Assembly: GCF_000505545.1 (NCBI RefSeq) | Contig: NZ_AYTB01000016.1 | Span: 186,001 to 250,000 of the forward strand | Reading direction: 5' to 3' | Length of the DNA stretch: 64,000 bases | Origin: Kurthia huakuii LAM0618 | GTDB taxonomy: Bacteria > Bacillota > Bacilli > Bacillales_A > Planococcaceae | Shown here: positions 20,385 through 30,205 of the stretch, in pieces | How the letters are laid out: each line of letters begins with the position of its first letter | How positions within the stretch are numbered: position 1 is the stretch's first letter | Translations under genes and position numbers: made by a program | The notes under the pieces: generated by a model | What the model was told of the DNA's origin: nothing | Databases searched by the model: none | What the model saw: only the letters and a program-made list of their open reading frames with translations

Positions 20385-22841
20385 TTATTTTTCAGCAGTT
20401 GCTGGTTCAGGCTCTTTTGTTGAAACGGTAAATTTACTATCTGCATCAACATCGAATACAACTACTTGACCTGTGAGTACTTCACCTTTTAGAATTTCTT
20501 CTGATAGGCGGTCCTCTACGTGTTTTTGTAATGCACGTCGGATAGGGCGTGCTCCGTATTCTGGGTCGTAGCCTTCCTCTGCAATTTTATCAAGTGCGGC
20601 TGGTGTAAGCTCAAGCTCGATATGTTGTTCAGCAAGGCGTTTTGTAAGCTGTTCAGCCATTTTGCCAACGATTTCAGCAAGCTCATCTTTCTTAAGCGTA
20701 TGGAATACAATTGTTTCGTCGATACGGTTTAAGAATTCTGGACGGAATGCCTTTTTCAATTCTTCAAGCATAACATCCTTCGCAGTCGCCTCTGTTTTCG
20801 CTGTTTCTTGTGCACCGAAACCGACTGATTTACGGTATTTCAATGCTTCTGCACCGATATTTGATGTCATGATGACTACTGTATTACGGAAATCAACAAC
20901 GCGTCCTTTTGAATCTGTTAAACGGCCATCATCTAATACTTGTAGTAAGATATTGAACACATCTGGATGCGCTTTTTCGATTTCATCTAATAACACAACT
21001 GAGTATGGTTTACGACGAACTTTTTCAGTCAATTGTCCGCCTTCTTCGTAACCTACATAACCTGGAGGTGAACCTACAAGACGTGAAGTTGAATGTTTTT
21101 CCATGTACTCAGACATATCAATACGAATCATTGAATCTTCATCACCAAACATTACTTCCGCTAATGCGCGACCAAGTTCTGTTTTACCAACACCTGTTGG
21201 ACCAAGGAAAATGAATGAACCGATTGGGCGTTTTGGATCTTTTAATCCAGCTCGTGCACGACGGATAGCACGAGAAATTGCTTCTACTGCTTCACTTTGA
21301 CCAACTACACGTTTGTGTAATTCTTCTTCTAAATTCAATAGTTTTTCAGATTCTTCTTGAGCGATTTTCGCTACTGGAATACCCGTCCACATCGCCACAA
21401 CTTCCGCAATGTCATTAACGGTTACTTCTGATTCAGAACGACCTTGTTTTTCTTTCCATTCTTTTTTCGTTGCTTCTAATTCATCTTTTAACTTTTGTTC
21501 AGAGTCGCGTAAATTCGCTGCTTTTTCAAATTCTTGGCTTTGAACAGCTGCATTTTTCTCTGCTTTTACACTTTCTAATTTTTGTTCTAATTCTTTTAAA
21601 TTAGGCGGTGTTGTATAAGAACGTAGACGTACTTTTGAACCCGCTTCATCCATTAAATCGATTGCTTTATCCGGAAGGAAGCGATCTGAAATGTAGCGAT
21701 TACTTAATTGTACCGCTGCTTCTACAGCTTCATCGGTAATTTTTACGCGGTGATGTGCTTCATAACGATCGCGCAGACCACGAATAATTAATACCGCTTC
21801 TTCAGGTGTAGGTTCATCTACTTGAATTGGTTGGAATCGACGTTCAAGCGCTGCATCTTTTTCAATATATTTACGATATTCATCAAGCGTTGTAGCACCA
21901 ATACATTGTAGTTCACCGCGCGCTAATGATGGTTTTAAAATATTCGATGCATCAATCGCACCTTCCGCACCACCTGCACCAATTAACGTGTGTAACTCAT
22001 CAATGAATAGAATAACATTGCCTGCTTGGCGAATCTCATCCATTACTTTTTTCAAACGATCCTCAAACTCACCACGATATTTCGTACCCGCGACAACCGT
22101 ACCCATATCTAATGTCATAACGCGTTTGTCGCGTAAGATTTCCGGTACTTCGTTGTTAACAATTTGTTGTGCTAACCCTTCTGCAATCGCTGTTTTACCA
22201 ACACCTGGTTCGCCGATTAAAACAGGGTTATTTTTTGTACGTCGTGATAATACTTCAATGACGCGTGTAATTTCTTTGCTACGGCCGATTACTGGGTCTA
22301 AACTGCCTTCACGTGCAATTTGCGTTAAATCACGCGCCAAGCTATCTAATGTTGGCGTATTTGCTGTTGGTGCCGCAGAAGCGTTACCTGCTGCATTCGT
22401 ATCATGGTTACCAAGCAATTGTAATACTTGCTGACGCGCTTTATTTAAACTAACTCCTGCGTTATTTAATACGCGAGCTGCCACGCCTTCACCTTCACGA
22501 ATTAATGCTAATAAAATATGCTCTGTGCCGATGTATGTGTGGCCAAGTTTACGCGATTCATCGACGGATAATTCGATCACTTTTTTCGCACGTGGCGTAT
22601 AGTGAACGACAGGGCCCACATCTTTTGTACCGACACCAACAAGCTTCTCAATACCTTCCTCAATCACTTCAGGCGTCACTTCAATTGCTTCTAATGCCTT
22701 TGCTGCAATGCCGCCGCCTTCACGAATAAGGCCAAGTAAAATATGCTCTGTGCCAATCGCATCATGCTTCATGCGAATTGCTTCCTCTTGCGCTAATTGT
22801 AAAACTTTTTGAGCTCGTTGAGTAAAGTGGTTAAACATCAT
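20385..22841 (-). CDS. clpC: ATP-dependent Clp protease ATPase subunit ClpC
   Basis: This AAA+ unfoldase (818 residues) partners ClpP and needs an adaptor such as McsB or MecA. Two Clp_N repeats (residues 1-150) are followed by AAA domain 1 with GEPGVGKT, a middle UVR-containing coiled coil ([17 protein letters not shown]) and AAA domain 2 with GPTGVGKT. The start ATG ATG at 22836-22841 follows AAGGAG by nine bases and overlaps the end of mcsB. An upstream GTG has no binding site. It is controlled by CtsR through the operon promoter. Confidence 0.96.
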   Translation of the reverse strand: MMFNHFTQRAQKVLQLAQEEAIRMKHDAIGTEHILLGLIREGGGIAAKALEAIEVTPEVIEEGIEKLVGVGTKDVGPVVHYTPRAKKVIELSVDESRKLGHTYIGTEHILLALIREGEGVAARVLNNAGVSLNKARQQVLQLLGNHDTNAAGNASAAPTANTPTLDSLARDLTQIAREGSLDPVIGRSKEITRVIEVLSRRTKNNPVLIGEPGVGKTAIAEGLAQQIVNNEVPEILRDKRVMTLDMGTVVAGTKYRGEFEDRLKKVMDEIRQAGNVILFIDELHTLIGAGGAEGAIDASNILKPSLARGELQCIGATTLDEYRKYIEKDAALERRFQPIQVDEPTPEEAVLIIRGLRDRYEAHHRVKITDEAVEAAVQLSNRYISDRFLPDKAIDLMDEAGSKVRLRSYTTPPNLKELEQKLESVKAEKNAAVQSQEFEKAANLRDSEQKLKDELEATKKEWKEKQGRSESEVTVNDIAEVVAMWTGIPVAKIAQEESEKLLNLEEELHKRVVGQSEAVEAISRAIRRARAGLKDPKRPIGSFIFLGPTGVGKTELGRALAEVMFGDEDSMIRIDMSEYMEKHSTSRLVGSPPGYVGYEEGGQLTEKVRRKPYSVVLLDEIEKAHPDVFNILLQVLDDGRLTDSKGRVVDFRNTVVIMTSNIGAEALKYRKSVGFGAQETAKTEATAKDVMLEELKKAFRPEFLNRIDETIVFHTLKKDELAEIVGKMAEQLTKRLAEQHIELELTPAALDKIAEEGYDPEYGARPIRRALQKHVEDRLSEEILKGEVLTGQVVVFDVDADSKFTVSTKEPEPATAEK

Positions 22842-23928
22842 ATGAATCGTCTCCTTTTTCACGCTGTCTCACATTATTTAATATCTCTCGTAATAATGTG
22901 GCACGATAAACATCTCGTTCGTTTGGCTTTAATGTAGTGCCAACATATTGTTGTAAAAATCCTGGTTGAATGACCAGCATGCATTTATTTAAAACCTTCG
23001 TAGGAATGTTTTCGATTAGTCCTAAATCTATACCCAATCGCACGTTAGATAAACAATTTGCCGCCTCGTCAGACGCTAAAATACGGGCATAATGTAATGT
23101 ACCTAATGATCGATTTACCCGGTCATTCATAATAGTTGCCGCATGGGCTAATAGGGCTTTTCGAGACTCTGCTTCTCGTTGTACGATTTGTTCCGCTAAT
23201 GATTGTAAGTCAGTTAAAATTTCTTCTTCTGATTTTCCAAGCGTCACTTGATTTGAGATTTGATAATAGTTGCCTACAGCTTCTGTTCCTTCGCCGTAAA
23301 TTCCGCGAACGACCATGCCAAGCCGAGGCATCATGCTAATAATTTGTTCCATTTGATCGGTCATCGTTAGCGCTGGTAAATGCATCATAACTGAAGCACG
23401 CATGCCGGTTCCCGTATTCGTTGGGCAACTTGTCAAATAGCCAAATTCCTCATCAAATGCATACGGGACATGCTCTTCTAAATAACGATCAAGCGTGTCC
23501 GCATTGAAGTAAGCTTTTTCTAAATCAAGCCCTGGCTCCATGCATTGGATACGCAAATGATCCTCTTCATTAATCATGACACTAACTGATTCATCATCTG
23601 AAATAACAACAGATGCCGAACGCTCTTTATGCGCTAACTGCGGACTAATCAAATGTTTTTCGACGAGCACCTTCTTTTGAAGAATCGGCGTCGTCGATAT
23701 ATCGATATATGTGAAGTTCTGGTCAAGCGTTTCTGCATCGAGCAGTACATTCGAAATGGTTTGGTCTAATTTAAATGCTTCATCGTCTGAGAAAGCTCGT
23801 GGGAAGCGGTAATCTTTTAGATTGCGAGCAAGGCGAATACGTGTACTCATGACAATATCACCATACTCTGCATCGCCCTCCATCCACTTCACATCGGTCA
23901 CATTAAAAAACATGTCCTTTTTATCCAT
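22831..23928 (-). CDS. mcsB: Protein-arginine kinase McsB
   Basis: This phosphagen-kinase-like enzyme (365 residues) phosphorylates arginines, marking proteins (including CtsR) for ClpCP. The motif STRIRLARN, the catalytic-cysteine segment [15 protein letters not shown] and MLNEEDH-like [13 protein letters not shown] are present. The frame extends upstream to 23997, but that would overlap mcsA by 77 bases. The ATG at 23926-23928 lies six bases after AGGTGGTG and overlaps mcsA by eight. Confidence 0.93.
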   Translation of the reverse strand: MDKKDMFFNVTDVKWMEGDAEYGDIVMSTRIRLARNLKDYRFPRAFSDDEAFKLDQTISNVLLDAETLDQNFTYIDISTTPILQKKVLVEKHLISPQLAHKERSASVVISDDESVSVMINEEDHLRIQCMEPGLDLEKAYFNADTLDRYLEEHVPYAFDEEFGYLTSCPTNTGTGMRASVMMHLPALTMTDQMEQIISMMPRLGMVVRGIYGEGTEAVGNYYQISNQVTLGKSEEEILTDLQSLAEQIVQREAESRKALLAHAATIMNDRVNRSLGTLHYARILASDEAANCLSNVRLGIDLGLIENIPTKVLNKCMLVIQPGFLQQYVGTTLKPNERDVYRATLLREILNNVRQREKGDDSYDV

Positions 23929-24460
23929 TCGAATCACCACCTTGCAATTGCTGTTCAAGTGCTCTTGCTTCATCACGAAATGCTGCAGCATCTTCAAACC
24001 GTTCTTCTTCCACGGCCTTTTTCATGTCGTTGCGCAAACCTTCAATTTGCTGTTTCAATTCATAGGTTGCATTGACTGCTCCAGGCATTTTCCCTACATG
24101 TTTTATGGCACCATTATGGAGGCGCTTCATCACCTGCGGGAGTTCATCACGAAATGCATCGTAACACGTTGGACAATTGAATTTGCCAGCGTGTAAAAAC
24201 TGCTTATAGGTCATACCACAGTTAGGGCAACTTGTATGCTCTTCCTGCCGCTGACTTTTCGGTGCATTTGCTGACCATGTTGGAATCCCAAACCAGTCTG
24301 CAAAAAGTTGTTGCAATGGCACATGCTCATCCAAAGAATGGTCATGCTGATGTAATTGTTGGCTACAAACCTCGCAATAATGTTTCGTGATTTGCTGGCC
24401 ATTTTTCACCTGCGTTAATGTTATAGTGGCAGGGCGTTGCTTACAATTCTCGCAGATCAC
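23921..24460 (-). CDS. mcsA: McsB activator McsA (zinc protein with UVR motif)
   Basis: McsA (179 residues) activates the McsB arginine kinase. Four CxxC pairs (CENC, CEVC, CPNC, CPTC) form two zinc sites, and a UVR coiled-coil motif lies at the C-terminus (about residues 135-172). The start is GTG at 24458-24460, giving M-ICENC as in Bacillus, eight bases after GAGG. The open frame nine bases further up is rejected. The gene lies 12 bases after ctsR. Confidence 0.92.
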   Translation of the reverse strand: MICENCKQRPATITLTQVKNGQQITKHYCEVCSQQLHQHDHSLDEHVPLQQLFADWFGIPTWSANAPKSQRQEEHTSCPNCGMTYKQFLHAGKFNCPTCYDAFRDELPQVMKRLHNGAIKHVGKMPGAVNATYELKQQIEGLRNDMKKAVEEERFEDAAAFRDEARALEQQLQGGDSNG

Positions 24461-24472
24461 TTCACACACCTC

Positions 24473-24946
24473 TTATCTTTTAGGAATATCATATTTCAAT
24501 GTCGTAAGCATTGCGCGTAAAATTCGTGCACGAACTTCATCACGCAATGGCAAGTTGAGTGCTAATATATGACGATCGACAGCTGCTAGCATCATCTTCG
24601 CTTCTCTTTTAGAAATAACTTCTTCATTAATAAGTCGAAAAATGATATCTTCCGCAACTTGCTGTGGTGCAGAAATTCCAAGCTGTCGAACCGTTTCATC
24701 AATCAAATCAGCACTCGAAGTTACTTGAACACGTACGATGCGAATATAACCACCACCGCCACGTTTACTTTCTACTTGATATCCACGTTCTTCTGTAAAG
24801 CGCGTATTAATCACATAGTTAATTTGCGATGGTACACATTGAAATTTATCAGCGATTTCGCTACGTTTAATTTCAACTAAGCCGTTTCCCTCTAATTCAA
24901 TAACTTCTTTCAAATATCCTTCAATGATGTCCGAAATATTTCTCAT
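24473..24946 (-). CDS. ctsR: Class III stress gene repressor CtsR
   Basis: CtsR (157 residues) is a winged helix-turn-helix thermosensor that represses clp genes. The glycine-rich wing SKRGGGGYIRI carries the heat-sensing loop, and the C-terminal domain is the region targeted by McsB. The ATG at 24944-24946 follows GAGGTGAGG. It heads the ctsR-mcsA-mcsB-clpC unit, and the CtsR operator in its own promoter shows autoregulation. Confidence 0.96.
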   Translation of the reverse strand: MRNISDIIEGYLKEVIELEGNGLVEIKRSEIADKFQCVPSQINYVINTRFTEERGYQVESKRGGGGYIRIVRVQVTSSADLIDETVRQLGISAPQQVAEDIIFRLINEEVISKREAKMMLAAVDRHILALNLPLRDEVRARILRAMLTTLKYDIPKR

Positions 24947-24977
24947 TTGCTGTCCTCACCTCGCTTGCCTCACTGAC

Positions 24978-25025
24978 TTTGACTATCTTTGACTATATTA
25001 TATTCAATCCAAAATTCGATTACAA
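24978..25025 (-). promoter_or_regulatory. ctsR promoter with CtsR operator
   Basis: On the minus strand TTGTAA (25020-25025) and TATAAT (24997-25002) are 17 bases apart. Directly downstream lies the tandem heptad AGTCAAA-GAT-AGTCAAA (24978-24994), which fits the known CtsR consensus RGTCAAA-NAN-RGTCAAA. Repressor binding would cover the transcription start. Confidence 0.9.
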
Positions 25026-25070
25026 ATTATTTGGCTCAAAACGTGTAAAACCTATTCTCTTATTTCCATA

Positions 25071-25096
25071 CAAAAAAAACCACACCGCAGCGTAGT
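25071..25096 (-). terminator. Terminator after the DUF4870 gene
   Basis: ACTACGC pairs with GTGTGGT (minus strand, with two G-U pairs), followed by eight T. It lies 23 bases past the stop codon at 25120. Confidence 0.75.
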
Positions 25097-25119
25097 TTTA
25101 ATTTCGGATGTTATAGAAA

Positions 25120-25455
25120 TTAGAAGAAACGTTTAATAATTGGGTATTCCCAATGTCGTCCTTGCAATGCATTCACAATGCCAACAATTGGAACGATAAT
25201 TGTCATGGCAACAAATACGATTAGGAATGGAATGCCGATGATAATTGCTGAAAAGAACGCAGAGATTGCAATTAAAATCCCCATTACTAGTTGAAATAGC
25301 ACAGCTTGCAATGATAATCGTTTAATTTCTTTTTCATCATTTAAAAAATAAAACAATAGCGGCACGATAATCAAAACAAAAAATGAAGAGAAAAAACCAC
25401 TAGCATGAACAATAACTTTTAACCATTTGCTATCAGATAATGTTTGTGTACTCAT
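25120..25455 (-). CDS. DUF4870 small membrane protein
   Basis: This 111-residue protein has three predicted membrane helices (about residues 15-37, 45-70 and 72-95). The pattern resembles the DUF4870/Tic20-like family, including the FLIVFVAMTIIVPIVGIVNA helix and the closing motif G-x-x-W-x-YP. The function is unknown. The ATG at 25453-25455 follows GAAGGGAG. It is monocistronic, divergent from the next gene and followed by its own terminator. Confidence 0.7.
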   Translation of the reverse strand: MSTQTLSDSKWLKVIVHASGFFSSFFVLIIVPLLFYFLNDEKEIKRLSLQAVLFQLVMGILIAISAFFSAIIIGIPFLIVFVAMTIIVPIVGIVNALQGRHWEYPIIKRFF

Positions 25456-25593
25456 GTAAACTACTCCCTTCTATCATTTAATTATTCTACGTACTCTAGC
25501 ATAAAATAGTTTCAACGTTGTCATAATAATTTGGAAACATTTTTTAATAATATGCGTCCTTCCTAATATCACATGATGAAAGGGATGTTTCTC

Positions 25594-25779
25594 TTGAAGA
25601 AAGCATTGCTTACAGCAGGAATTACTATTTTAGGTCTCGCTGTTTTAATCGTTATGCCCTACTGCCTTTTAAAGAGTTCATTTGACTCAAATGACTCTGT
25701 TGACCATAAAAATATACAATCAATTTCAAATGGACATGGCGGCGAAAAAATAGCCGTCTGGTTGTCTAGTGAACATTAA
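25594..25779 (+). CDS. Hypothetical small single-helix membrane protein
   Basis: This is a 61-residue product with one hydrophobic helix (about residues 3-24) and a short polar tail, presumably outside. I do not recognise it. The frame also has ATGs at 25573 and 25585, but the only binding site, AAAGGG (25579-25584), is correctly spaced from TTG at 25594-25596. An intrinsic terminator follows directly, which supports a real gene. Confidence 0.5.
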   Translation: MKKALLTAGITILGLAVLIVMPYCLLKSSFDSNDSVDHKNIQSISNGHGGEKIAVWLSSEH

Positions 25780-25806
25780 AGCCGCTTAATATGCGGTTTT
25801 TTATTT
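25779..25806 (+). terminator. Terminator after the small membrane protein gene
   Basis: AGCCGC pairs with GCGGTT around a seven-base loop (25780-25798), followed by TTTTTTATTTT. It begins at the stop codon of the preceding gene. Confidence 0.75.
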
Positions 25807-25891
25807 TGTTATTTTCTTCTTTTACGTTTATCGACAACAGGGTATGGATATGGGACAATAATAACAACTACGGAGAAAAAGAGGCGTTACG

Positions 25892-26854
25892 ATGATTCGA
25901 ACTTTAGGTTTTACAAAAGATAACGATGTAATAGCCGATTTTCCATTGGATGAGCTACATAATTTTGATTTTGATTGGTATTGGATAGATTTCGATCAGC
26001 CTATACCAGCTGAAAACACTTATTTAGATACAGTGTTTCATTTTCACCCATTGGCAATCGAAGACTCTTTAATGCGCTTACAACGTCCAAAAATCGACTA
26101 TTATGACGACTGCCATTTCCTTGTCGTACATAAAATGAATTCTATCGAATTAGAAGCAGAAGAAGTAAATATTTTTATCGCTAGTAACTTTATTGTGACG
26201 TATCATAAAACCCCTGTCCCAGAAATTGAAACAGCACGAAAGCGTGTGCTCAATCAACCCGGTGATTGGGAACGCGGCTCATATTATGCGATGTATCAAG
26301 TTGTAGATAAACTCGTTGATAGCTATTTTCCAATGGTTTATAACATTGAAGACCGCTTAAATGAAATTGAGGACCAATTAAATTATCAGCGTAATGCAAA
26401 AGCAATGTCTGATGTATTTGATTTGCGTAGTGATTTGCTACATATCCGCCGCATCGTACTACCGATGCGCGATTTATTATATCGCGTCATGAACTCTGGG
26501 CGCCTTGGATTAATTGGGACGGAGCGCGCTTACTTTGGCGATATCCATGACCATCTCGTAAAACTTACAGAAATGATTGAATCCAATCGTGAATTAACGG
26601 CAGACATGCGCGACAGCCATATGTCGATGAATGCTGTGCGCATGAATAGTATTATGATGATTTTAACGATTGTATCTACAATTTTCATCCCACTAACCTT
26701 TGTTGCAGGTGTCTACGGCATGAATTTTGATAACATGCCTGAATTGCACTGGCATTGGGGCTATTTCATCGTTCTTGGCGTCATGTTCTTTATCGCCGTT
26801 TCAATGATTGCTTGGTTTAAACATAAAGGGTGGCTCGACTTTTTTAAGCTATAA
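25892..26854 (+). CDS. corA: CorA-family divalent metal (Mg2+/Co2+) channel
   Basis: This is a 320-residue member of the CorA family. A cytoplasmic N-terminal domain is followed by a long helix and two C-terminal membrane helices (about residues 262-282 and 292-312). The selectivity motif YGMNF lies at the end of the first. The expected role is magnesium uptake. The ATG at 25892 follows AGAGGCG. It is monocistronic, with an intrinsic terminator behind it. Confidence 0.92.
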   Translation: MIRTLGFTKDNDVIADFPLDELHNFDFDWYWIDFDQPIPAENTYLDTVFHFHPLAIEDSLMRLQRPKIDYYDDCHFLVVHKMNSIELEAEEVNIFIASNFIVTYHKTPVPEIETARKRVLNQPGDWERGSYYAMYQVVDKLVDSYFPMVYNIEDRLNEIEDQLNYQRNAKAMSDVFDLRSDLLHIRRIVLPMRDLLYRVMNSGRLGLIGTERAYFGDIHDHLVKLTEMIESNRELTADMRDSHMSMNAVRMNSIMMILTIVSTIFIPLTFVAGVYGMNFDNMPELHWHWGYFIVLGVMFFIAVSMIAWFKHKGWLDFFKL

Positions 26855-26863
26855 TCTTTTTTC

Positions 26864-26892
26864 AGAACTGTCGATGCGGCAGTTCTTTTTTA
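26864..26892 (+). terminator. Terminator after corA
   Basis: AGAACTG (26864-26870) pairs with CAGTTCT (26880-26886), followed by six T. Confidence 0.85.
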
Positions 26893-26979
26893 ATAAGCTC
26901 AGCTGCAGCAAGCCTTTCTTTTAAAAACGATTGTCGATTTAATTTTGTAAATTCTAAAGTTTTTTTATGGTGGATAGAT

Positions 26980-27003
26980 TAAAATAAAAACTACAGCCGA
27001 TAT
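26980..27003 (+). promoter_or_regulatory. Sigma-D-like (flagellar/chemotaxis) promoter before the HemAT gene
   Basis: A perfect GCCGATAT (26996-27003) matches the -10 element of sigma-D promoters. A TAAA at 26980-26983 could be the -35 element, but the spacer is 12 bases instead of about 15. It lies about 80 bases before the HemAT-like gene, whose chemotaxis role suits sigma-D control. Confidence 0.65.
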
Positions 27004-27084
27004 AACTAATGAAAATATACTTTTTTAAAGATTTAATACAAAATTATCAATATTATTTTGAAGATATAGATAGGAGCCAACACC

Positions 27085-28395
27085 GTGAGTATTTGGAATT
27101 TTTCAAAGCCAAAACAGCCCCCATCACCATTTCATTTAGATGAAGCAATAAAAGATGTGGAGCTGGATTTATCAACATTTCCTGGCTTATCAAAACAAGT
27201 AGAGCTATTGGACTTAACAAAAGAGGACTTAGCGATTATTTCTCATTTTAAACAATATACACATGAACTTGTACCAATGATGGTTGATGAGTTCTACAAA
27301 ACGATTAGTAAAGCGAATGAGCTGACATCAATCATTAATCACAACTCATCAATTGATCGTTTAAAAGTCACCTTAACACGCCATATTACAGCGATTTTCA
27401 ATGGCCATATCAATCATACGTATGTCGTTGATCGCCAGCGTATTGCACATATCCATGTAGTCATTGGTTTGCCATCAAAATGGTATTTAAATTCATTCCA
27501 AACACTTAATAATACGTTTATGACCTATTGTGTAAACTTAGAGCTACCGGTTGATGATTTCAAACGTGCGGCCAATGCTTTTGCAAAAGTTATCAACTTT
27601 GAGCAGCAAATCGTTATTGAAGCGTATGATGAAGAACAAGCTGAAATCCAGCAACATCACATCGACGAAAAAGCAGAAATTATGGTTTCTGTACAAAGTA
27701 CGGCAGAAGAGCTAAGCGCTATTAGTGAAGAAACGACCGCCTCAATCCAATCACTTGTAACACAGGCTGAAGATATTTCAGACGCAACAAAAAAAGGCTT
27801 AACATTCGTCAATGAAACAGAACAAAAATCTGAAGATGGCACGCGTCTCCTTGTACAACAAAATGATTTGATGGCGCGCATGTCATCATCTGTAAAGCAG
27901 CTCGATTCAACGATGGGTCATCTACGCATTTCATCACAAAAAATTTCTGAAATTGTACGCCTTGTAACAGATATCGCCGACCAAACAAATTTACTCGCGC
28001 TCAATGCCTCGATTGAAGCAGCACGTGCAGGTGAACATGGAAAAGGCTTTGCGGTCGTTGCTGATGAAGTACGCAAATTAGCGGAAGAAACGAAGAGCGC
28101 TGTACAAAACGTTTCTGCGCTCATTCATGAAACAGAGTCAAACATCTCAAATATGTCCTCATCTGTAAAGGAAGTGGATACACAAATTTTATCTGGCGTT
28201 GAAATGCAGAAAGAATTATCTGATTCGTTCCAAACAATCGCTCGTGCTGTATCTGGGATTAAAACAAACCACACAGCTACAACAGAAGATGTTTCAAGCA
28301 TCACTTTGATTTTAGATGAAATTTCAAATGCCACATTCCAGGTAGCCGACTCAGCAGAACGTTTACTTGAAGTAGCAACTGAATTAACAGAGTAG
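27085..28395 (+). CDS. hemAT: HemAT-type globin-coupled soluble chemoreceptor
   Basis: This soluble aerotaxis transducer (436 residues) has an N-terminal haem globin domain (about residues 25-190) and a C-terminal methyl-accepting signalling domain. The likely proximal haem ligand is H124 in [13 protein letters not shown]. The hairpin tip [20 protein letters not shown] that contacts CheA and CheW is intact. There are no membrane helices. The start is GTG at 27085, eight bases after TAGGAG. It stands alone behind a sigma-D-like promoter. Confidence 0.9.
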   Translation: MSIWNFSKPKQPPSPFHLDEAIKDVELDLSTFPGLSKQVELLDLTKEDLAIISHFKQYTHELVPMMVDEFYKTISKANELTSIINHNSSIDRLKVTLTRHITAIFNGHINHTYVVDRQRIAHIHVVIGLPSKWYLNSFQTLNNTFMTYCVNLELPVDDFKRAANAFAKVINFEQQIVIEAYDEEQAEIQQHHIDEKAEIMVSVQSTAEELSAISEETTASIQSLVTQAEDISDATKKGLTFVNETEQKSEDGTRLLVQQNDLMARMSSSVKQLDSTMGHLRISSQKISEIVRLVTDIADQTNLLALNASIEAARAGEHGKGFAVVADEVRKLAEETKSAVQNVSALIHETESNISNMSSSVKEVDTQILSGVEMQKELSDSFQTIARAVSGIKTNHTATTEDVSSITLILDEISNATFQVADSAERLLEVATELTE

Positions 28396-28401
28396 TATGT
28401 G

Positions 28402-28428
28402 AGGGCCCTATTAAAGGGTCCTTTTTTA
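28402..28428 (+). terminator. Terminator after the HemAT gene
   Basis: AGGGCCC (28402-28408) pairs with GGGTCCT (28416-28422), with one wobble pair, followed by six T. Confidence 0.8.
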
Positions 28429-28434
28429 ATTGCT

Positions 28435-28463
28435 TTGACATTCTAAATAGAATCTTCTATACT
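28435..28463 (+). promoter_or_regulatory. Sigma-A promoter of the histidine phosphatase gene
   Basis: A perfect TTGACA (28435-28440) and TATACT (28458-28463) are separated by 17 bases, placed 31 bases before the start codon. Confidence 0.8.
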
Positions 28464-28494
28464 TGGTGGGATTTCACTTGAAAGGAAGGATGAC

Positions 28495-29127
28495 ATGGTA
28501 ACGCTATACATTACGCGCCATGGGCAAACAGAATGGAACGTCCAAGAACGAATACAAGGATGGTTTGATTCACCGTTGACTAATTACGGCAAGGACCAAG
28601 CACAAGCTCTCTGTAAACGCCTTAGCAATACACCATTCATCGCTGCTTACTCAAGTCCGAGCGGTCGAGCTTTAAAAACAGCTCATCTTATTTTAGACGG
28701 ACATCAAACCCCGTTATTTATTAAACATGAATTAAAAGAAATTAACGTAGCGGAATGGCAAGGGATGCAGATTGAAAAAATCAAACAAGAATTCCCGACT
28801 TCCTACGATAATTACTTCCACCATGCAGAGCGCTTTGAATCGCTAGAAGGTGAAAATTTCTTTGACGTCCTTGAGCGCGCAAAAAAAATTATCGATAAAA
28901 TTGAAGGCAAGTACGACCAACATGATAATGTTCTAATTGTTACACATAGTATCGTTAAAAAGGTGCTTATCAATTACTTCCTTGGCCGACCGATGGAGCA
29001 ACTATCAGAATCACCATACATTGATGGTACAAGCCTCACAATCGTTCATTTAGAAAACGGCAAAGCTACTATTGAAACCGTTGGATGTATCAATCATATG
29101 CCTGAAAAAAAGAAATATATACATTAA
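28495..29127 (+). CDS. Histidine phosphatase family protein (phosphoglycerate mutase-like)
   Basis: This is a 210-residue branch-1 histidine phosphatase. The phosphohistidine motif TRHGQTEWN lies at residues 7-15, and the second catalytic histidine is in IVTHSIVKKV. Length and motifs fit PhoE/GpmB-like broad phosphatases rather than a true glycolytic mutase. The substrate cannot be told. The ATG at 28495 follows AAGGAAGG, behind a strong promoter, and a bidirectional terminator follows. Confidence 0.85.
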   Translation: MVTLYITRHGQTEWNVQERIQGWFDSPLTNYGKDQAQALCKRLSNTPFIAAYSSPSGRALKTAHLILDGHQTPLFIKHELKEINVAEWQGMQIEKIKQEFPTSYDNYFHHAERFESLEGENFFDVLERAKKIIDKIEGKYDQHDNVLIVTHSIVKKVLINYFLGRPMEQLSESPYIDGTSLTIVHLENGKATIETVGCINHMPEKKKYIH

Positions 29128-29173
29128 AAAAAGGCCTCGACATCTATCAATTGATGTGCGAGGCTCTTTTTTT
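29126..29173. terminator. Bidirectional terminator between phosphatase and thioesterase genes
   Basis: GCCTCG (29134-29139) pairs with CGAGGC (29159-29164), and ACATC pairs with GATGT inside. A-runs before and T-runs after let it serve both converging genes. Confidence 0.85.
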
Positions 29174-29657
29174 AAAAGAATGAATGAGGCATTTCACGTT
29201 TTGCTTTACGATGTGCACGACGAGCTGGGCCTGATTCGAATAAACGACGTTCTTCATTCGTTTCGGGATAAACGGGTGCTACTTCTTGTGGTTTTCCATG
29301 TTCATCAACTGCAACCATCGTTACAAAAGATTCCGTTGTTAAACGTGTTTCATGTGTTTCAATATCTCGTGATTGTACACGAATATAAATTTCCATTGAG
29401 GAGCGGCCTGTATTGCTAACGACCGCGTCTAACTCTAAAATTTCTCCTGAACGTACCGGTGCAAAAAAATCAACGGAGTCAAATGACGCTGTCACTGTTT
29501 GCATTTTTGCGTGTTTCATAGATGTAATAGCTGCAATTTCATCAATATAGGCTAAAACTTTTCCACCGAAAATTGTATTCATATGATTTGTATCTGGTGG
29601 TAATACAAGATTTGTTTGTATTGTTCTTGATTGTCTCATTGGTACTGCTTCTAACAT
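29172..29657 (-). CDS. Acyl-CoA thioesterase, hotdog fold (YkhA/YciA type)
   Basis: This is a 161-residue hotdog-fold thioesterase that hydrolyses acyl-CoA. The family motif is NHMNTIFGGKVLAYIDEIAA, and the DSVDFFAPVRSGEILEL strand is typical of acyl-CoA hydrolases. The start at 29655-29657 (MLEAVPM) lies eight bases after GGAGGGGAG; the longer frame upstream lacks a binding site. It is monocistronic and converges on the phosphatase gene. Confidence 0.88.
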   Translation of the reverse strand: MLEAVPMRQSRTIQTNLVLPPDTNHMNTIFGGKVLAYIDEIAAITSMKHAKMQTVTASFDSVDFFAPVRSGEILELDAVVSNTGRSSMEIYIRVQSRDIETHETRLTTESFVTMVAVDEHGKPQEVAPVYPETNEERRLFESGPARRAHRKAKREMPHSFF

Positions 29658-29781
29658 TACAACCGCTCCCCTCCTGAACCATCTGTACTCATAATAAAAT
29701 AAAATCTGTATCATTTCAAATAAATAAGCTTATTAAATAGACATAAAACTGTATTTATTTTAAATCAAAAATTAATATAAC

Positions 29782-29812
29782 AAAAAAAGCAGTGGATTAA
29801 CCCACTGCTTTT
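29782..29812 (-). terminator. Terminator overlapping the end of the first DUF779 gene
   Basis: AGCAGTGG (29788-29795) pairs with CCACTGCT (29802-29809), and a T-run follows on the minus strand. The stop codon of the gene lies in the loop. Confidence 0.85.
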
Positions 29813-30186
29813 TCATTGGCAATTATTTTCTTTACTTCCTCATATTCTTCGTCGGTAAACACACGCGCGCGAATAAGGAAACTTTTATTTTCAATAGATT
29901 CAATTGAAAATCCGCTGCCGAAACTATCTACAACATCTAAAACATGCTGTGTATGTTTTGAATAATTGTAGAGATTTTCATGCATGTAAAATGGGACATC
30001 TCCATCTACATAACCAAGCAGCACATCAATTTGCCCTACTTTAAACTCATCTTCCAAAAAGCAAAGTGGTTTGGAACCTTCACAACAGCCACCTGATTGA
30101 TGAAAGGCAAGTCCTTTGCCATACTTATTTTTCAAAAAATGAATCAGTTCAATTGCTTTATCCGTTGCAACAACACGTTCTACCAT
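29797..30186 (-). CDS. DUF779 family protein (copy 1)
   Basis: This is a 129-residue DUF779 protein. Its conserved residues look like a metal site: GGCCEG at residues 32-37, PLC, and FYMHENLYNYSKHTQ. The biochemical role is unknown, but the family is repeatedly found beside NAD-dependent aldehyde dehydrogenases. It lies 20 bases after the aldehyde dehydrogenase gene here. A paralogue lies on the other side of that gene. The ATG at 30184-30186 follows GAAAGGAGAG. Confidence 0.8.
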   Translation of the reverse strand: MVERVVATDKAIELIHFLKNKYGKGLAFHQSGGCCEGSKPLCFLEDEFKVGQIDVLLGYVDGDVPFYMHENLYNYSKHTQHVLDVVDSFGSGFSIESIENKSFLIRARVFTDEEYEEVKKIIANEKAVG

Positions 30187-30205
30187 GTTGCTCTCTCCTT
30201 TCGGT

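Noticed and set aside
23929-23997. A longer mcsB starting at 23997.
   Set aside because: It would overlap mcsA by 77 bases and lacks a binding site; the extra residues have no counterpart in McsB.
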